Source: Polyodon spathula (lineage: Eukaryota; Chordata; Actinopteri; Acipenseriformes; Polyodontidae). From it: DNA of 64,000 nt. The position numbers and the translations under genes are program-made. Shown here piece by piece: positions 26,529-43,728 of the stretch; within the stretch, counting starts at the first letter, position 1; each line of letters starts with the position of its first letter. Location of the stretch: assembly GCF_017654505.1 (NCBI RefSeq), contig NC_054548.1:23702870-23766869 (forward strand), read 5' to 3'. The notes under the pieces are model-generated. The model did not search any database. It had not been told where the DNA came from and worked only from the letters and a program-made list of their open reading frames with translations.

Positions 26529-28435
26529 ATATATATATATATATAGCGTTGGGACGAACATGACATTTTCATGTTCGGATAGTCCTTCAAGATTTACATA
26601 TTTGTTTGGATATTCATTCATTTTCAAAACATTATCAAAGCCATTATATGTAACACTGTATTCAAGTTGATATCCCTTGAGTAAGAAAGGCCTTACTTTA
26701 TCCTCGTGAATTGACTACACAACAAAGAAAGCAATACAGTAGTTAAATCTTGTGTGTATTTCAAGTATAAACAAAGTGGATAACGCTTTAAAAAAACAAA
26801 AAAAAATCCCTTCTATTGCCATGTCTTCACAGTAAACAAAGTAGCCATAGACACGTTTTTATAAAGTAGTAACATTAGTTTTTAACTTGTATAAACACTT
26901 CAAATAAAATAAATGTGAAAAAGGGGGCGTTGTACAATTAAAAGCAATATTTACACTGTTTCTGTAGTGCACTCCATTTATGAGAATCGCATCTGTCCTG
27001 GATAATTTGATTCCTATAAGCGACTGATTCTTAAAAGCAGACTGATATGATTGCAATTAGCAAAAGTGTGCCTCCACGCACAGCAGTTTAAATACAGTAT
27101 ACAAATGTCAACGATGCGCAATCACTGAGGACAATACATCAAAACAATCAAAGCAAGTCCTCGTGGGTAAGCAGCTTGTTATATGATCACGGTTATGTTT
27201 ACTCAAGGTTGCAGAATCCTATTTTTCTACATTATACTTGAGAAGCGATTGTCTAGTGAGGGTGCCTAGTTTAACTGCCGCACGGTTGTACGTGTAATTG
27301 CCTTTGAATTTAAATGACATTGCAGTACAGTAGTTACTGTCACGACTACCACTGCATTTAAGCGTCTGTGGCTTGCTTTTTTTCAGTTTCGATGCAAATC
27401 TCACAGTTTTTCACTAAGCGGAGATGCAAAGCTCTGCAATTCCCCACCCCCCTCCTCACCGCGCCGCTACACAATACCCCTCCCTCTACATGCATATCAC
27501 ACAATAACAGTGCTGTACTCCGTAACAGTGAACACAAAAAATACCTGTACAATGCAGTCGCACATCTTCCTTTTTCCTGTCATGTCGACACACATAAACT
27601 GCACAACTTGCTTTTTTTCTGCTGGGACTCGCTGCAGATCAGGGATTATACTGAAACGCTGTGTACGTACCTAATCACGCGAGATGTAATCAAATTCTAA
27701 AACCGCTTTATTGGTTGTACACCTCATTGCACTTGATGCAGTATCGTATTACATGCAGTCAGTTTGCCCCGAAATTCTTCTTCTAAGCAGATTGCTTGAT
27801 TCTTACAAGTGGAGTATTTTAGATCACTATATGCGGTTGATACTTATTTCAGTGATTCTTACCGACAGAGTGCACTGTATTTCTCTTTTTTTGCATTTCA
27901 CTTAACAAAAACTAGGATTGCATCCAGAAAATGTTGATTACTGTACATGTTATTTCTTTTGCAAGTATGACCTGTATGTATTGTAGCAGTGGTAAAAATC
28001 CAAGTGTACAATTTTTATCTTCCAAAATAGATAGCTCTTTTATTTAGCAAATAGAGTGAACAACAACACTCACCAGTGCACAGAGCTGATCTTAGCTGAT
28101 AGTCAGGACAGCAGCAGTGACAATGGCAAATCTCACAGAGATTAAATCATTTCTGACAGACAGAGGAGGTTTTGTGTCTGAAGTACTGATTGGGGCTGCC
28201 ATCTTTGGAAAGCCTTGAGCAGGTCTTGTGCACGGGTTGAGTTTAGCAGTTTGGAGTGAGTCACAGCACAGCTTTGAATCATGGAGTTATATATAAAAAC
28301 TAAAACTGCTGCTGAAGTACTTTCTTTTTTTTTTGTTCTCACTCAGTTTTTTGTTGTAAGTTAATATGCTGGTGCTTTTGCTAAATCCTGTGGTGATTTA
28401 AATGTAAAATGTCACGCTAACACCTTGAAAGTTTG

Positions 28436-28466
<31 letters not shown>

Positions 28467-28671
28467 TGCCAGCTTGTATAACTACCTACACAAATAATTT
28501 TTCAAAGAAAACATTTCGAAATCTCAGCAAAAAAATGTGGCATTTACCATAGAACTAATGTTAAAGCCAGGTTGCATAACTAAGTTTAAAGTACAATGCT
28601 ATAGAAAAAGAGCTGCAGTCTGTAGCACCACTCTAGGTAATTTTCAGCGAAGGGCATGTTCGTGCCAAAGC
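26529..28671. other. Intronic DNA, no gene seen
   Basis: It contains a short AT array just after Tc1 A, a C-rich patch at about 27440-27485, and a poly-T tract at 28440-28466. The 110-codon frame at 27368-27700 shows no family features. Confidence 0.55.
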
Positions 28672-32744
<4,073 letters not shown>

Positions 32745-34272
32745 CAGGGGTGGAGTGCACCAAGCAGGCGTAAATTATGCCGTTGCAGCTGCTTACGCCA
32801 TTGTTACTACTTAAAAAGTAAATTCCGTGCCAAGTGCACCAAAGTAAAATCATCCCTGGCATAGATGACCGAGTCGAAGCAGAGAAAGGAAGTTGCCATA
32901 GTTTCACATGTTTGTCTTACCATTCTATAAGCAAAAATGTCAAGAATATTTTTTTATTATTATTTTTTTTACAGTTCACGAAATACGCACACTGCTGTCT
33001 CTATATAAAGAGAACAAGAAAATTCTGAATTCTAAGCTTAACACAACAGTAATATTTAGTCAGAAGAAGTTCATATATTGAAGGTCATCCCGTAATTCAT
33101 CTATAAGACGAAGGAGGTTCTGTCTTGGTAATCGATAGCCCCGATAGAGCTCAAGATCATAAAAAACATAGCCAATGGATTAAGTCTCTCTCTGTGACAG
33201 AGAGAATGGTTCTTGGTGATAATTCTCCCTCCTGAACTGTGAGGACGCAGTGTAAAGGGAACAGAGTTCCCAGGTCTAGATGGCCTAACAATTCATTCCC
33301 AGGGTTAGGTCATCTAGAAAAAGGGGCTCAGCTGAGGTACATTAAGTCATTGTCCAAGAGGGAAAGAGATGTAGCAACCACAGATTGGAGGAGAAATGGC
33401 TGCACTCGCTAACCAAGGAAGTGTGACTGAAGTTACAAATAGTGGACATAGCTTGGTGATCTGTTCCTTTGTTTATGGTTAAGAGAAATGCTGGAGGACA
33501 AAAGTAAAATAACCGTAAGTGTTTAGTGTTTGTTTGTTTTGTCAAGTCTAATTGTACTGTTTGTTATTTATTAGACGGCTGACACGATCCGGAGCTGTTG
33601 CTACATGCCAGCACAAATACCACACAATGCTTCACCACTGCACAAATAAATTGTATTTCACCATGAGCACTATAGCACTCACTCTGGACTTGAGAATGTG
33701 TTTGTGTTCTGTGTGAGTGTAAATACCATGTCTATATTTCGGGACTGAACACCATGTTATATTTAACTGTGCATACACATTGTTGTGTATTGCTAGTTTT
33801 CCATTGTTATATACTGTTGTCGTCAGACTTTGGATTACAATTAAACCATCATTTCACCAGTACTTTGTTGTTTATCACTGTCTTGAGCACTGCCTCACCT
33901 CTACACCTGCGCACTGCAAACCACTTAGCCACAGTCTCGTATGATTTTTTTTTTTTTTTGCAAATCATTGCACGGTGGTACTATAAATCATCAAACCAAT
34001 GTACTATTCCGCCCATCTTTGGCTTTTACTAAACTAAATGTTATCTTATGATATTCAAAGATGATTTGCTTTTAAATTTAACTTTCTGCCTCTATCCCCT
34101 ATGTTATTTGCCTGTCTACCCAGCCTTACACCTACCTCCTAGCAGGCGTTCAGTTACAACCCCTTTACAACCTAAATAAGTCTTACGTCTGCTTGATGCA
34201 CTCCACAAAAAAATTGCGCCCATCACTTATGCCATCATAACACTTACGCCTGCTTGGTGCACTCCACCCCTG
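32745..34272 (-). mobile_element. PIF/Harbinger-type DNA transposon remnant with perfect 29-bp inverted ends
   Basis: Bases 32745-32773 (CAGGGGTGGAGTGCACC onwards) are the exact reverse complement of 34244-34272. A degenerate second copy of the right terminus occurs just inside at about 34182-34208 (GCTTGATGCACTCCAC), giving subterminal repeats. On the minus strand, about 33062-33174 is open and reads like the start of a Harbinger nuclease (YRLPRQNLLRLIDELRDDLQ). The catalytic portion that should follow is absent, since only about 300 bp remain before the left end. I could not find a clear target-site duplication. The family call rests on this short motif and on the inverted ends. Confidence 0.65.
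33062..33174 (-). pseudogene. Harbinger-like transposase N-terminal fragment
   Basis: About 38 uninterrupted minus-strand codons contain YRLPRQNLLRLIDELRDDLQ. This matches the general pattern of the N-terminal helix block of PIF/Harbinger nucleases (FRF-x-R-x-x-(I/L)-x-x-L-x-(D/E)-x-L-x-x-D-L). No conserved catalytic residues are present, because the rest of the gene is missing or rearranged. Confidence 0.5.
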
Positions 34273-34504
34273 AACTTGTTCTTTTAGGATGAATGAAAGC
34301 TAAAGCAGACTAGGTGAATGATAGTGCTACAGTGGAAATATCCTTTCCAGATGGTTTTAAACATGGTACCTATGTCACCATCATGTTTAGATAGACCTTG
34401 CTTAATGTATCATACAAGTGTGATACGGCCCATTACATAGTGATTGTTTGTGTACTGAAAACTATCACAAGTAAAGTAGAAGTGGTCATTGTACACCAAA
34501 CATT

Positions 34505-34745
34505 AAGTGTCATCCTGATTAGGGGCAGTCGATCCACATGTAGAAATCCACCAGGGTTGACACAATAACCCCAAGCACGGTGACACCCGAACCTTAGTGT
34601 GTTAGGGGTTACCCAATTTCCATTACAGGGCAGTAAATAGGCGGTCGGCCAGTCGTTGCCATTCGGAGCCTGACCCGACGTGTCCTTCGATAGGGTTGGG
34701 GGGGTGCCAATGGGGGGGGCCCCAACCCCTTCCCCCGGTAATTTT
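34505..34745. other. Unassigned GC-rich block
   Basis: A compact GC-rich island in AT-rich DNA, with GGTTGACACAATAACCCC and ACGGTGACACCCGAACC, ends in a G/C-run palindrome GGGGGGGCCCCAACCCC near 34716-34732. It has no open frame of note. It may be a repeat fragment. Confidence 0.35.
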
Positions 34746-37700
34746 TTTTAACTAAAAAAAAAAAGATATATTTTAACTTGTTTATAAAACTTATAAGAAC
34801 TTATAAGAACAATGCTGTGAAAATTATAGTCATTAAACATCATACATATTCATTATTACTACGAAACGAAAAAATGTTTTGCTTGTTGTGGATGTTGTGT
34901 ATTCAGTCACATACTTGATTGGCATATGTCATCAACCTCCAGTGAGTTATTAGCCTAGCAAAACAAAAAGGCTTTTTTGCAACAATAGGTCCTGTAGTGT
35001 ACTGTATGCTTTGCTGCTCTTGTGTATTAGCAATCTCATAGCAAGCTACTGCAAGCTAACATAGGACTTGAATGCTTAGAAGAGAGAATACAATAGTGCA
35101 AGCAACTGAGGAGAGGTGTTGATGGATCCAGATTACTGCTTTGGGTTGTGGGAAATTATTACTGTGTGTGTTCCATCTTTCCATTTTCATGATATAGTAT
35201 TTGATTTGCTAACATAAAATATGTATTGTAGAATATATAGCTGCTGTGATAGTGGATGGTTAGAGCTCAATTAGTACAATTGCCTTAAGGGCGGTGTCAG
35301 CCTGTTTTTAAAGAGGAGTTGATAATGGTTTTAGACAAAGATATTCAGTAAGCAAGCAGTCTGATAAAATGAGAAAAATGCCCATCCTAGGGCTATATTT
35401 TCTTGGTCAGGCTATGAGGTTCTATAAACAGAAGTCTCTCTATAGAAACTATTTTCAAATCCTAATGATGCAAACATAGCTACTGTTACAGTACAAGGTT
35501 ATGATTTTGTATATGAAGCTGTTTTTTTTTTGTTTTTTTTAAGTGACACGTTTTTATATTGAAGACATCTGCACTTTGTTAACTTATAGTCCTCCAAGCT
35601 GTCCCAAACCAATGGTATCTGGAGCCTGAGTACTAAGTGGCTAGAGAGACCTTATTTATTAGATTTTAAAATGTTTTTTTTTTTTATATATATACAACAG
35701 AGTCTGCAGTTACATATTGTAGACTTTTATAATAAAGGAGTAAAAAGGTGTGTCAGCATTAAATCCATTTGATAAATACTAAAAGACATTACAAATATTT
35801 CTGAAAATAGAAAATTAGAAAATGCATTTACATTTACCAACTAGCAGATTCAAGGATGGTTTCACAGCTGTCTTGGACTATTCGGCACCATTGCTTTTTG
35901 CTGTGAGTTTAGTTCATTTCAGTTAATTCTATTTAAATGCCTCTTTATGGGTGAGATTCATAAAGGAAAGGATCATTTTTGATCAGTAAGAATACTTGCA
36001 AGGCAAGTTTGAGTTGAATGGGGTGTATTTAAATTTAAATAAAAGTAGAAAATAAAACTACTTTTTTCAATATTTGTATGTCAATAAATAAATAATAAAA
36101 TAACTTTTTCATTTTCCATTAATGGCTTCAGAGCTGGGAAATCCAAACTCCCAGAAATATCTAAATCCCAATTGAACTCTGATTTTTGCCAGGGACAGCT
36201 CTATTAGGCAATGGCATGTGTGAAGTCCTGGGCAAGCGATAAGACAAGGAAAATTGGCCAGAAATGGCCAATAATAAATACAAAAAAACAACAACTGTAC
36301 AGCAGACATTATGCGTGCTCTCAAGATTATGGTTTTTGTAACATCTGTTGGGAGTTAGTGTCCTTCTCATACCATAGCTGTGTTGTATACAGTGTAGAGC
36401 GAGGTAATCAATCTCTCAGTACATGGTTGCATTACATCGCTGAACGCCTTGCAAATACTAATAACAGCAAGATAATGGAAGCTGTCTCCCTGATCCTAGC
36501 TTCCCTTGCTCACTGCCCTGCCTGTGGTGGCCATGAAATAAGGTCAAAGTATAGAAGGGTCTGGCGTCCATTCCAAACCTCTGATACATAGTCCCCAGCT
36601 TATGTAATCTGAACTGCGCCATGCCAGAACCTAGAAAGGAAATGATTACATCCAGCTATAATGCGTTGTACAACAATAGATTAGTGAGCGTGAAATTAAA
36701 AACTGCTGCTAACATACATTGAAAACAGGCAGGCGTTATACAGCTTGTTGCTTTGATAACAGAGACTGTGGTACTTCCAAAGAGGGACATAAACGCTTGT
36801 TAATTATTTTGCTTTGTTTTTCTATTTTTATTATGTTTTGTTTTGGAACACATTTCTCCTGAAACAGGAATGAGGAAGTGGGTAGTTGACTGGTGCGTTT
36901 TTCAATAAAAGTAGAATAGACTTTGAATATGCATTGTTGTCACTGTGCTCAAATTCCCTGCTTTTGTTAGACCCAAAGCTTCACATTTAAGCACCACAAA
37001 AGGAAAGTTTATTCAGAGTAGATCTTCACTAAATGGTGCTGGCTCTTGCTTCTATAAAGTTCATTTCTTAACAACATTAAACTGTATTGCGTGCGTTTTA
37101 AAACTAGCACGTTGTTGACATTTGTGCCTCTCAGCTGAAACACATACTGAAGTAATTGGATAATAATGATGATTTTGTCAGAAACAATATGGGAAAACCT
37201 GCCAATTTACCTTAACACTTTCAATGCTAGAGGTAACTTTACAGAGAGTTGAATGTTTGATGCCATATCTGAACTTGCAATACAGTACATTGCTTCTGTT
37301 TTATCTAATCTTTAACCAGTGCTTGAGATTGGGGGTGTAGATAAGGCATATGGTTTTGTTAAATAAAGCATTCCGTTTTGTAGATTCAGCTGGGTGTAGT
37401 GATTACTTTCAGTGAGCCACTGAATCCTGCTGTGGGTACTCACTCCTTTGTGCTGGTTAACATCAGTGTTTGATATAGGCAAGACTGGAATCTGGATGAA
37501 TCGGCTCCCTTTCACCCCCTCATGAAAGAAATTGCTGAGCCCTCTGCATTGACCAAGCAAACATACGGTAGATGTGCTGTAATAATTGTTTAGCAGGGTT
37601 TGGGATTAATTTCTTGTGTACAGTATGTTAGTGTTTCTGACACATTTATGTATTCTGTAGTATTGCGATAACATTTCCACATTCTTTAGATTCTGCTTGC

Positions 37701-38145
37701 TGACATGGAATTTCCATAGCTACTGTAGTAAAAAACTGTTTTCCGATTCTGCAGAATGAGATCAATATATGATTTGTGTATTCGATTTTCACCTTTTTTT
37801 TTTTTCCCCAAAGCTTCAGATTACATGCAGTACATTTGTAGAAATCATTAATTGAATGCAAAAACACAATTTTATTTTTTGTGCAAGTTGTTTTGCGATT
37901 GTATAACACTTTCAGAAAAAAAAATTATAATGATGGCTTCTGTTTTTAGTCATTGAATTTTTCGGTGCTTATTTTTAGCTATTTTCGAGTTTAATGTAAA
38001 TCGTTTTTTTTTTTTTTTTTTTTTTGGAGGGGGCTTGCGCTTTTTATGTAGTGTATAAAATTATTGTTTTCGGTTACTTTCCAAAATTCTTTTTTTCTGT
38101 CACAGTGTGAATGAACTCGACTGTACTTGCACACTTGTACTTGTA
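34746..38145. other. Intronic DNA, no gene seen
   Basis: AT-rich, with poly-T tracts near 35680 and 38006-38025. Frames at 36109-36591 overlap on both strands without coding resemblance. Confidence 0.55.
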
Positions 38146-38530
38146 CAGTAGTCTCCGTGTATAGGAACCTCCTAAGAGAACACCCTTGTGGGGTAACACA
38201 TTTTTCCCAGCTAAAGGAACATGAACTTCGCTTAAACACCTTTTTGGCACCAATATCGATTTGTTCACAATGGATCCAGTACTATTTTGTAAAAAAGCGA
38301 CTTGTCATCGCAATAATGTCTTGAGGGACACTGATTGGTTCATTAAATCTTTCCAGAACCACAGTCATATCATTGAATTATTTTGTATTCTGATTTTCAC
38401 AAGGGCATCGCATCGCTACAGAATGGCATGCAAAGAAACTGAAAAATGTGCCGCTGTTTCTGTTGCTACACAGAGCTGGAAATTCTTAGCGCTCTGAAAA
38501 ACCGGAATCAGACACAAGTCACCGAGCAAG
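38146..38530 (+). mobile_element. Tigger/pogo-like DNA transposon fragment, copy 2, with CENP-B-like N-terminus relic
   Basis: It starts with CAGTAGTCTCCGTGTATAGG and is the plus-strand counterpart of 24236-24783. A decayed frame from 38424 reads MACKETEKCAAVSVATQSWK then FLAL-stop-KTGIRHKS. This resembles the start of pogo/Tigger transposases (helix-turn-helix block KLEIL...LENG-x-RHKS). The right boundary was not determined. Confidence 0.6.
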
Positions 38531-39317
38531 TAGATGTTTCCCGTTCTAGTGAGATGCTGCACCATTCTATTAAATAATGTGCATGTCTTGTATATTGCTG
38601 CTGCATTTTGTAACGTGTGTACGGGTGCTGTGTTAATTTAGTTTGATAGTTAGTTTATTAATGTTAAGTTAACCCTATGTAGTGGACATTATTTTTGCCT
38701 CTGCCATTGTGATAACCCGAAATACACCCTCTGGCTAATTTCATATTACATAGCGGTTTAAGCTTTTTGACCATGTTGTTTTAGTTTTATTAATGTTAGC
38801 TTGTCTGTTACTTTATTGTTATAGTTTATTAACATACACTTACACGTGTTCCAATCCTCAAATAGAAATGTATGAATGTGCTGTCACTCAGTAGTTAGGG
38901 TGCGTTGAAATCAATGCAAGATACAAGTCAGGAAGGAGGGACATTGTCCAACTGTACTGAGAGTTTTGTTTTGTTTTTATAATCTACTGTATTTTATTAA
39001 TTTTTTTTGCAGGAAAAGGACTAAAGTGAGCGAGTAACCATTTCCAGTGTTTTTCCGGTGTTTATTGGATAGCATCGATTTACATTTTTTTGGATCAGTT
39101 TTTATCCGTTTTTAAACCGAAAATCAGAAGCCCTAATTATAATTAAACTCGCAAGCCTTTAAGCTGCACTGTGTACATTACCATGCTTCCTATAAGCCAC
39201 ATATTGCACACTTTCTACTTGGAAGGTTCCTTGGTGTTTCAGGAATGTCATGTGCTGAAAAGCCTGGTTAACTTCTCATATTCTTTCAGGCCTCTATCAA
39301 TACCATGCAACATTATT
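38531..39317. other. Intronic DNA, possibly including the rest of the Tigger-like copy
   Basis: No further match to copy 1 was visible; otherwise AT-rich. Confidence 0.4.
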
Positions 39318-39500
39318 GGAGGCTGTGTGGTCCGTTGGTTATAGAAAAGGGCTTGTAACCAGGAGGTGTCTGGTTCAAATCCCGGCTCATTCACTGACTC
39401 ACTGTGTGACCTTCCACTCCGTCTTTTGGGTGAGACGTTGTTGTAAGTGACTATAGCTGATGCGTAGTTCACACACCCTAATCTCTAAGTCCCATTAGAT
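39318..39500 (+). mobile_element. tRNA-derived SINE with L2-like tail
   Basis: GTGGTCCGTTGGTTATAG and GGTTCAAATCCCGGCTC are tRNA-like A and B boxes. The body has CACTGTGTGACC, and the tail has CTAAGTCCCATTAGATAAAG, a decayed form of the widespread fish SINE/LINE tail. Confidence 0.75.
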
Positions 39501-41850
39501 AAAGAAACAGATAATAATAATTATTGACATTTAGTAATTGTGTTTCCTTGGCAACACCAGTAATGGTCAGAAAAAAAAATAGGATATTTGAATCTTTTTT
39601 ATTATTGTTATTATTTTTGTTTTAACACTTTTGAAGAGTTTGGGGAATTTAAAAAAGGTACAAGTACTTAAATGTGTTAGTTGGTTTGTTTTAGGTTTTA
39701 CATAACTGCTCCCATTTTTGTTCTACTGTGGAGGTTCCTGACTTTTTTAGTTTGTGATTAGTTGACATCCTATTGAGATTTATCCATCTATTTGGAAGAT
39801 TATTAAATATTTACTGTGTTAGACTAGTCTGTGAGTGCTACAGTCACTTTAACCACATGCTGCTAATATTGGCTAATTAATGCCCAATAGAAACAAATGT
39901 AAAGATTGTGTTTAATTACAATAATATTCTTTCTGCAACAAAGTACTGGTACGGTTTATAGTAAACACTCTGCTTTTGCAAAAGTTTGACAGTCTGGTCA
40001 GAATCATACTTGCTTAGATTTTAAATGATAAAGGTTTTAAGTTGGAATTGTTCTACTGAAATAAGTTTTCTTCTTGTAGAAATTTCCACAACAACAAATT
40101 AATCTTTTTCTTAGAGAAGTGTTTGCAGGCTTCATAGAACTGCCAGAAGTAATAAGGGTATCATTTATTTTCATGGGCATAAATGCTTCATTACCTTGGA
40201 GACTAAATTGGATGATAGGATCGTAGCCTGGCAACCTGACACCATTGTAAACACTATAGCTAGGAGTGTTGTTTTAATCCATTGTTTTTTTTCTTGTTTA
40301 AATTTTTTGTTTTTGTCCTGCAGTAATTAGTGACCTTGGACTGCCTGGTATTTATAATGGCAGTGCTACTTTCCTGACACACATTGTGATTTAGGGACAT
40401 TCACTGACTTTAAGCCAATACCAAGCCAAATACACAGTATAACCAAAATAGTGTTCTGATAGTAGAAGGTTACAATTAACCCACCCATGCTTTTTTTTTT
40501 TCAACTTAGATGTGGTATTGTCAATGCAGTGCTATTCTGTATTATGGTTTATGTAGTGATGTGTTTATGCATCAGTTGTTTTTTAGTTAAATAAAAATTT
40601 GTGAATCCAGATAGTTGATGAGATATGCGGGGACTCTCAACACTAGAGTTAAAAGGTTAAAGGACGCTATGCTAAAGAGCACTGTTTTAGCTGACACAGC
40701 ACTCCAGGACACAGACTTATAAAGTAATAGCTCCAGCTTGGACAGGATGCCAGATCGTGTAATTGCTGGGTTAGGAGCAAATGTAAAAAATAACTAAACA
40801 AAGAGAATGGGAGTTAAGCATGATCTCGGATCATTTTCAAATTTGTCAGAGCCTGGGACCCAGACAGATCTGTCCACAGTGAACATTAATCTTGATGTAC
40901 TCTGTTTGTATTAGAATTTATTTTTTAATTAGGAATGCAGATCTGGGGAGAAGCGTGTGTGAGGGTTTGTTAGTTTTGGAGAGCAATAATCATTGTTACA
41001 ATGTACAAGGAGACGTTGCTGCTGCTTAAAAAAATAAATTGCAGTTCTGTGTTCTTCCAAGTTTTTGAAGTTATTTAATAAGTTAATTTATTTTCACAGA
41101 TTTTCATATTTTAACTTGCATGACCAGTGCAATTTTTTTTTCCCCCCATTAGTGCCATAATTTCTGCACTGGTTGGACTTATCAAAAGCAAGGCGTCTGG
41201 GTGTCTGTGTAAGGAGGTTTTGTGCATCATAATCCACCATCACCATTAGGACATTGGTGTCTTTTTACTGTAGGTACAGTCATCTCTGTGAAGATCCAGT
41301 TTGCATAAACAAAATGGTTTACCTCAAAACGCTTCTCACATACCAGAATATTAATGTAAGGTAAAACGACAAGAAACTACTACTAGACAAACATGAAGGT
41401 TCTGGCTGAAACATCTACCGATTTGGTTTTGTTTCTTATAGCCTTACCTTCAGAGCTTTTTGATTGAGCGTTTTTGAAATTATGGATAATAGTAATAATG
41501 TAAAAAGCAAGGTATTGATACCTTACAAAGAATGGTGACTAAATCAAACAACTGCGAAAAAAACTTGAGAAACAAAATCCATAAAGGACTAGGGGAGGCC
41601 AGTGCTTTGTGGGAGCAATGGATGGCTTTGTTGTATGTACTGTCAGTGTGGCACCTTCTCATGAGCACGTCATTAGAAATTAAAATCCAGACTTTGTTGA
41701 CAGCTCAACATCCTGTAATTCCAGAGCATGACAATATGTAAAGAAGAGACATTAAGAAACCTCACAACTTTCATCCACCAATTAGGAAACATCATTGCAG
41801 GGCATTGTGACCTTTTAAAATAAACGAAAATGGAAATAAAAGGAAAGACC

Positions 41851-41893
<43 letters not shown>

Positions 41894-42182
41894 CTGTACA
41901 TTTTAAAATGTCATTGATTACAGTAACAATAGGCACTGTTTACTGCTTAGCAATTGCAATAAAGCCTGTTATTGGTTTTCTGTACGTTTGTACCTTCTCA
42001 ATCTGTTCGACTACTAGACTACATTTGTGTTCTAATCAGGGTTCTATTTAATTCCAAGAAGCCAGCAGGGACTGATCTTCATAGGTAGGACAGCAGTGCC
42101 ATTATCTCAAATAAACTGAACTCCACTTAGATAGTTCAGCATGCTGTATAAGGGGAGACGGAGGGCATTTTTAATGAAACAA

Positions 42183-42185
<3 letters not shown>
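39501..42185. other. Intronic DNA, no gene seen
   Basis: AT-rich sequence ending in TAA and TA arrays. Confidence 0.6.
41851..41892. repeat. (TAA)n microsatellite
   Basis: Fourteen trinucleotide units. Confidence 0.95.

Positions 42186-42262
<77 letters not shown>
42186..42262. repeat. (TA)n microsatellite
   Basis: About 38 TA units directly before the LTR element. Confidence 0.95.
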
Positions 42263-42265
<3 letters not shown>

Positions 42266-42904
42266 AGATAGCAGGGAGGGGGTTAAAATTCCTGCCTGCT
42301 AAAACCTTGTGAGAATGCACTTTTGGGTGAATGGGCTAAGGGTTTCTAATTGTGTAAATTGTTTTTATTGTTTAGATAATCCCCTGCACCTGGTGCTAAT
42401 TGTAAACTGGAGCCAGGTGCAGGGTATTTAAGAGAGGCAGCCAGTTTGCTCAGGGCTGCTGAGTGAAGAGCCCGACTATGTGTGTGTGTGTCCAGTCGTA
42501 TCAAGAAAGGTATTGTGTGAAACAGGTGTAAGTTTTGTGAGTGACAGGTAAACGGCTTAGCTGGCCTGTGAGTTAGCTAGGAACCAGTCTGTGTTTAGTC
42601 AGAGCTCTAAAGGAGAGCTAGGTGTTGATTTCTGTTTGTTTAATTTTTGTTTTTGATTTGTGTTTATTAAAAGTGCACAATCGTGCTAAAAAAAATCAAT
42701 TTCTGAGTGTTGGGTCTATTTTAAAGGGGCAACGAACCGAGTGAGGTGCAAGGATCTTTTACATATGGTGGCAGCAAGTGTGGGCGCCCCTAAAGACCCA
42801 GAAAATTGATTTTAAAGATTTGTTTGATTGGCTCCAGAATTGGGCAGAAGAAGTCCTACGGTCTCCAGATCTCAAAAGAGGAGAGAAAAGGAAAAGATTA
42901 GACG

Positions 42905-43460
42905 ATGAAAATAATTAAGAGCCAGAGAGAAAAATTAAGAGGGAGGAGCCACCGCTCCCGGAGCCCAGAGTGGAGGAGCCGCCACTCCCAGAGCCCAGAG
43001 TGGAGGAGCCACCACTCCCAGAGCCCAGAGAGGAGTAGCCACCACTCCCAGAGCCCAGAGAGGAGGAGCCGCCACTCCCAGAGCCCAGAGAGGAGGAGCC
43101 GCCACTCCCAGAGCCCAGAGAGGAGGAGCCGTTGCTTCCAGAGCCCAGAGAGGAGGAGATGAGGTGCCCACCTCCATCACCCCAGCGAACCAGTCCGGCA
43201 CTGTCAGGTGCGGTCCCTTGCCCCGTGCTTCTGGACACCCTGCCGGTATTCCTAGACCTCCCTGCGTTGGACCTGGAGCCCAGGAGTCTACAGCATTGGC
43301 CACAGCTTTTCTCCTGGTTCCCTTCTCTGCTCTTCCCGAACACCCAGACGTCGCTGGGCTGCTGCCAGACGTCGCTGGTGCTCCCCCTATTCGCTGCTTC
43401 GCTCCCCCTGGGTGATCGGACATCGCTGCGCCGGTCCCCAGTGGAAAACCTCTGTCTACT
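42905..43460 (+). pseudogene. Retrotransposon coding relic with ten-residue proline/glutamate repeat
   Basis: In the plus frame through the tandem block, codons give repeats of EEPPLPEPR(V/E), interrupted by one TAG at 43035-43037. The frame then continues as EEEMRCPPPSPQRTSPALSG and further proline/leucine-rich sequence. Its position between two LTR-like repeats suggests a gag-like internal region of a non-autonomous element. No zinc knuckle, protease or polymerase motif is visible. Long minus-strand frames here mirror the same repeat and are not considered real. Confidence 0.5.
42943..43152 (+). repeat. 30-bp tandem repeat, seven copies
   Basis: The units begin GAGGAGCCACC and end GAGCCCAGAG, with exactly 30-bp spacing and few substitutions. 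A 30-bp unit keeps frame and encodes a ten-residue repeat. Confidence 0.95.
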
Positions 43461-43674
43461 GCTGCATCCTCCTGTTCCCCGGTCGTCGCTTTGGTCGGCC
43501 CTGTCATCCCGATGTGGTCCCTTGTCGCCGGTTCATGGTCCCTTCCCAGAGGTGCCGGAAGGTCCGACCCACCCTCATGTCCGCCAGTGGAAGAGGGCGG
43601 AAATAGAAATTTCGGGACTTGAGTGTGGGTGGTTGTGTTTTAGGGGAGGGGGTGGCCTTGGTATGGCCGATCAC

Positions 43675-43676
<2 letters not shown>

Positions 43677-43719
<43 letters not shown>
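43677..43719 (+). repeat. Poly-G tract at the LTR junction
   Basis: A run of 43 G at the point where the second LTR copy is truncated. Confidence 0.95.

Positions 43720-43728
<9 letters not shown>

Noticed and set aside
42943..43152. CRISPR-like array
   Set aside because: The 30-bp units are directly contiguous with no spacers and lie in a vertebrate retroelement.
42915..43507. Long minus-strand frames (142 and 190 codons) with glycine/serine or alanine/proline repeats
   Set aside because: They are the antisense of the seven-copy 30-bp repeat; any frame through a 30-bp repeat stays open. The LTR context favours the plus strand.
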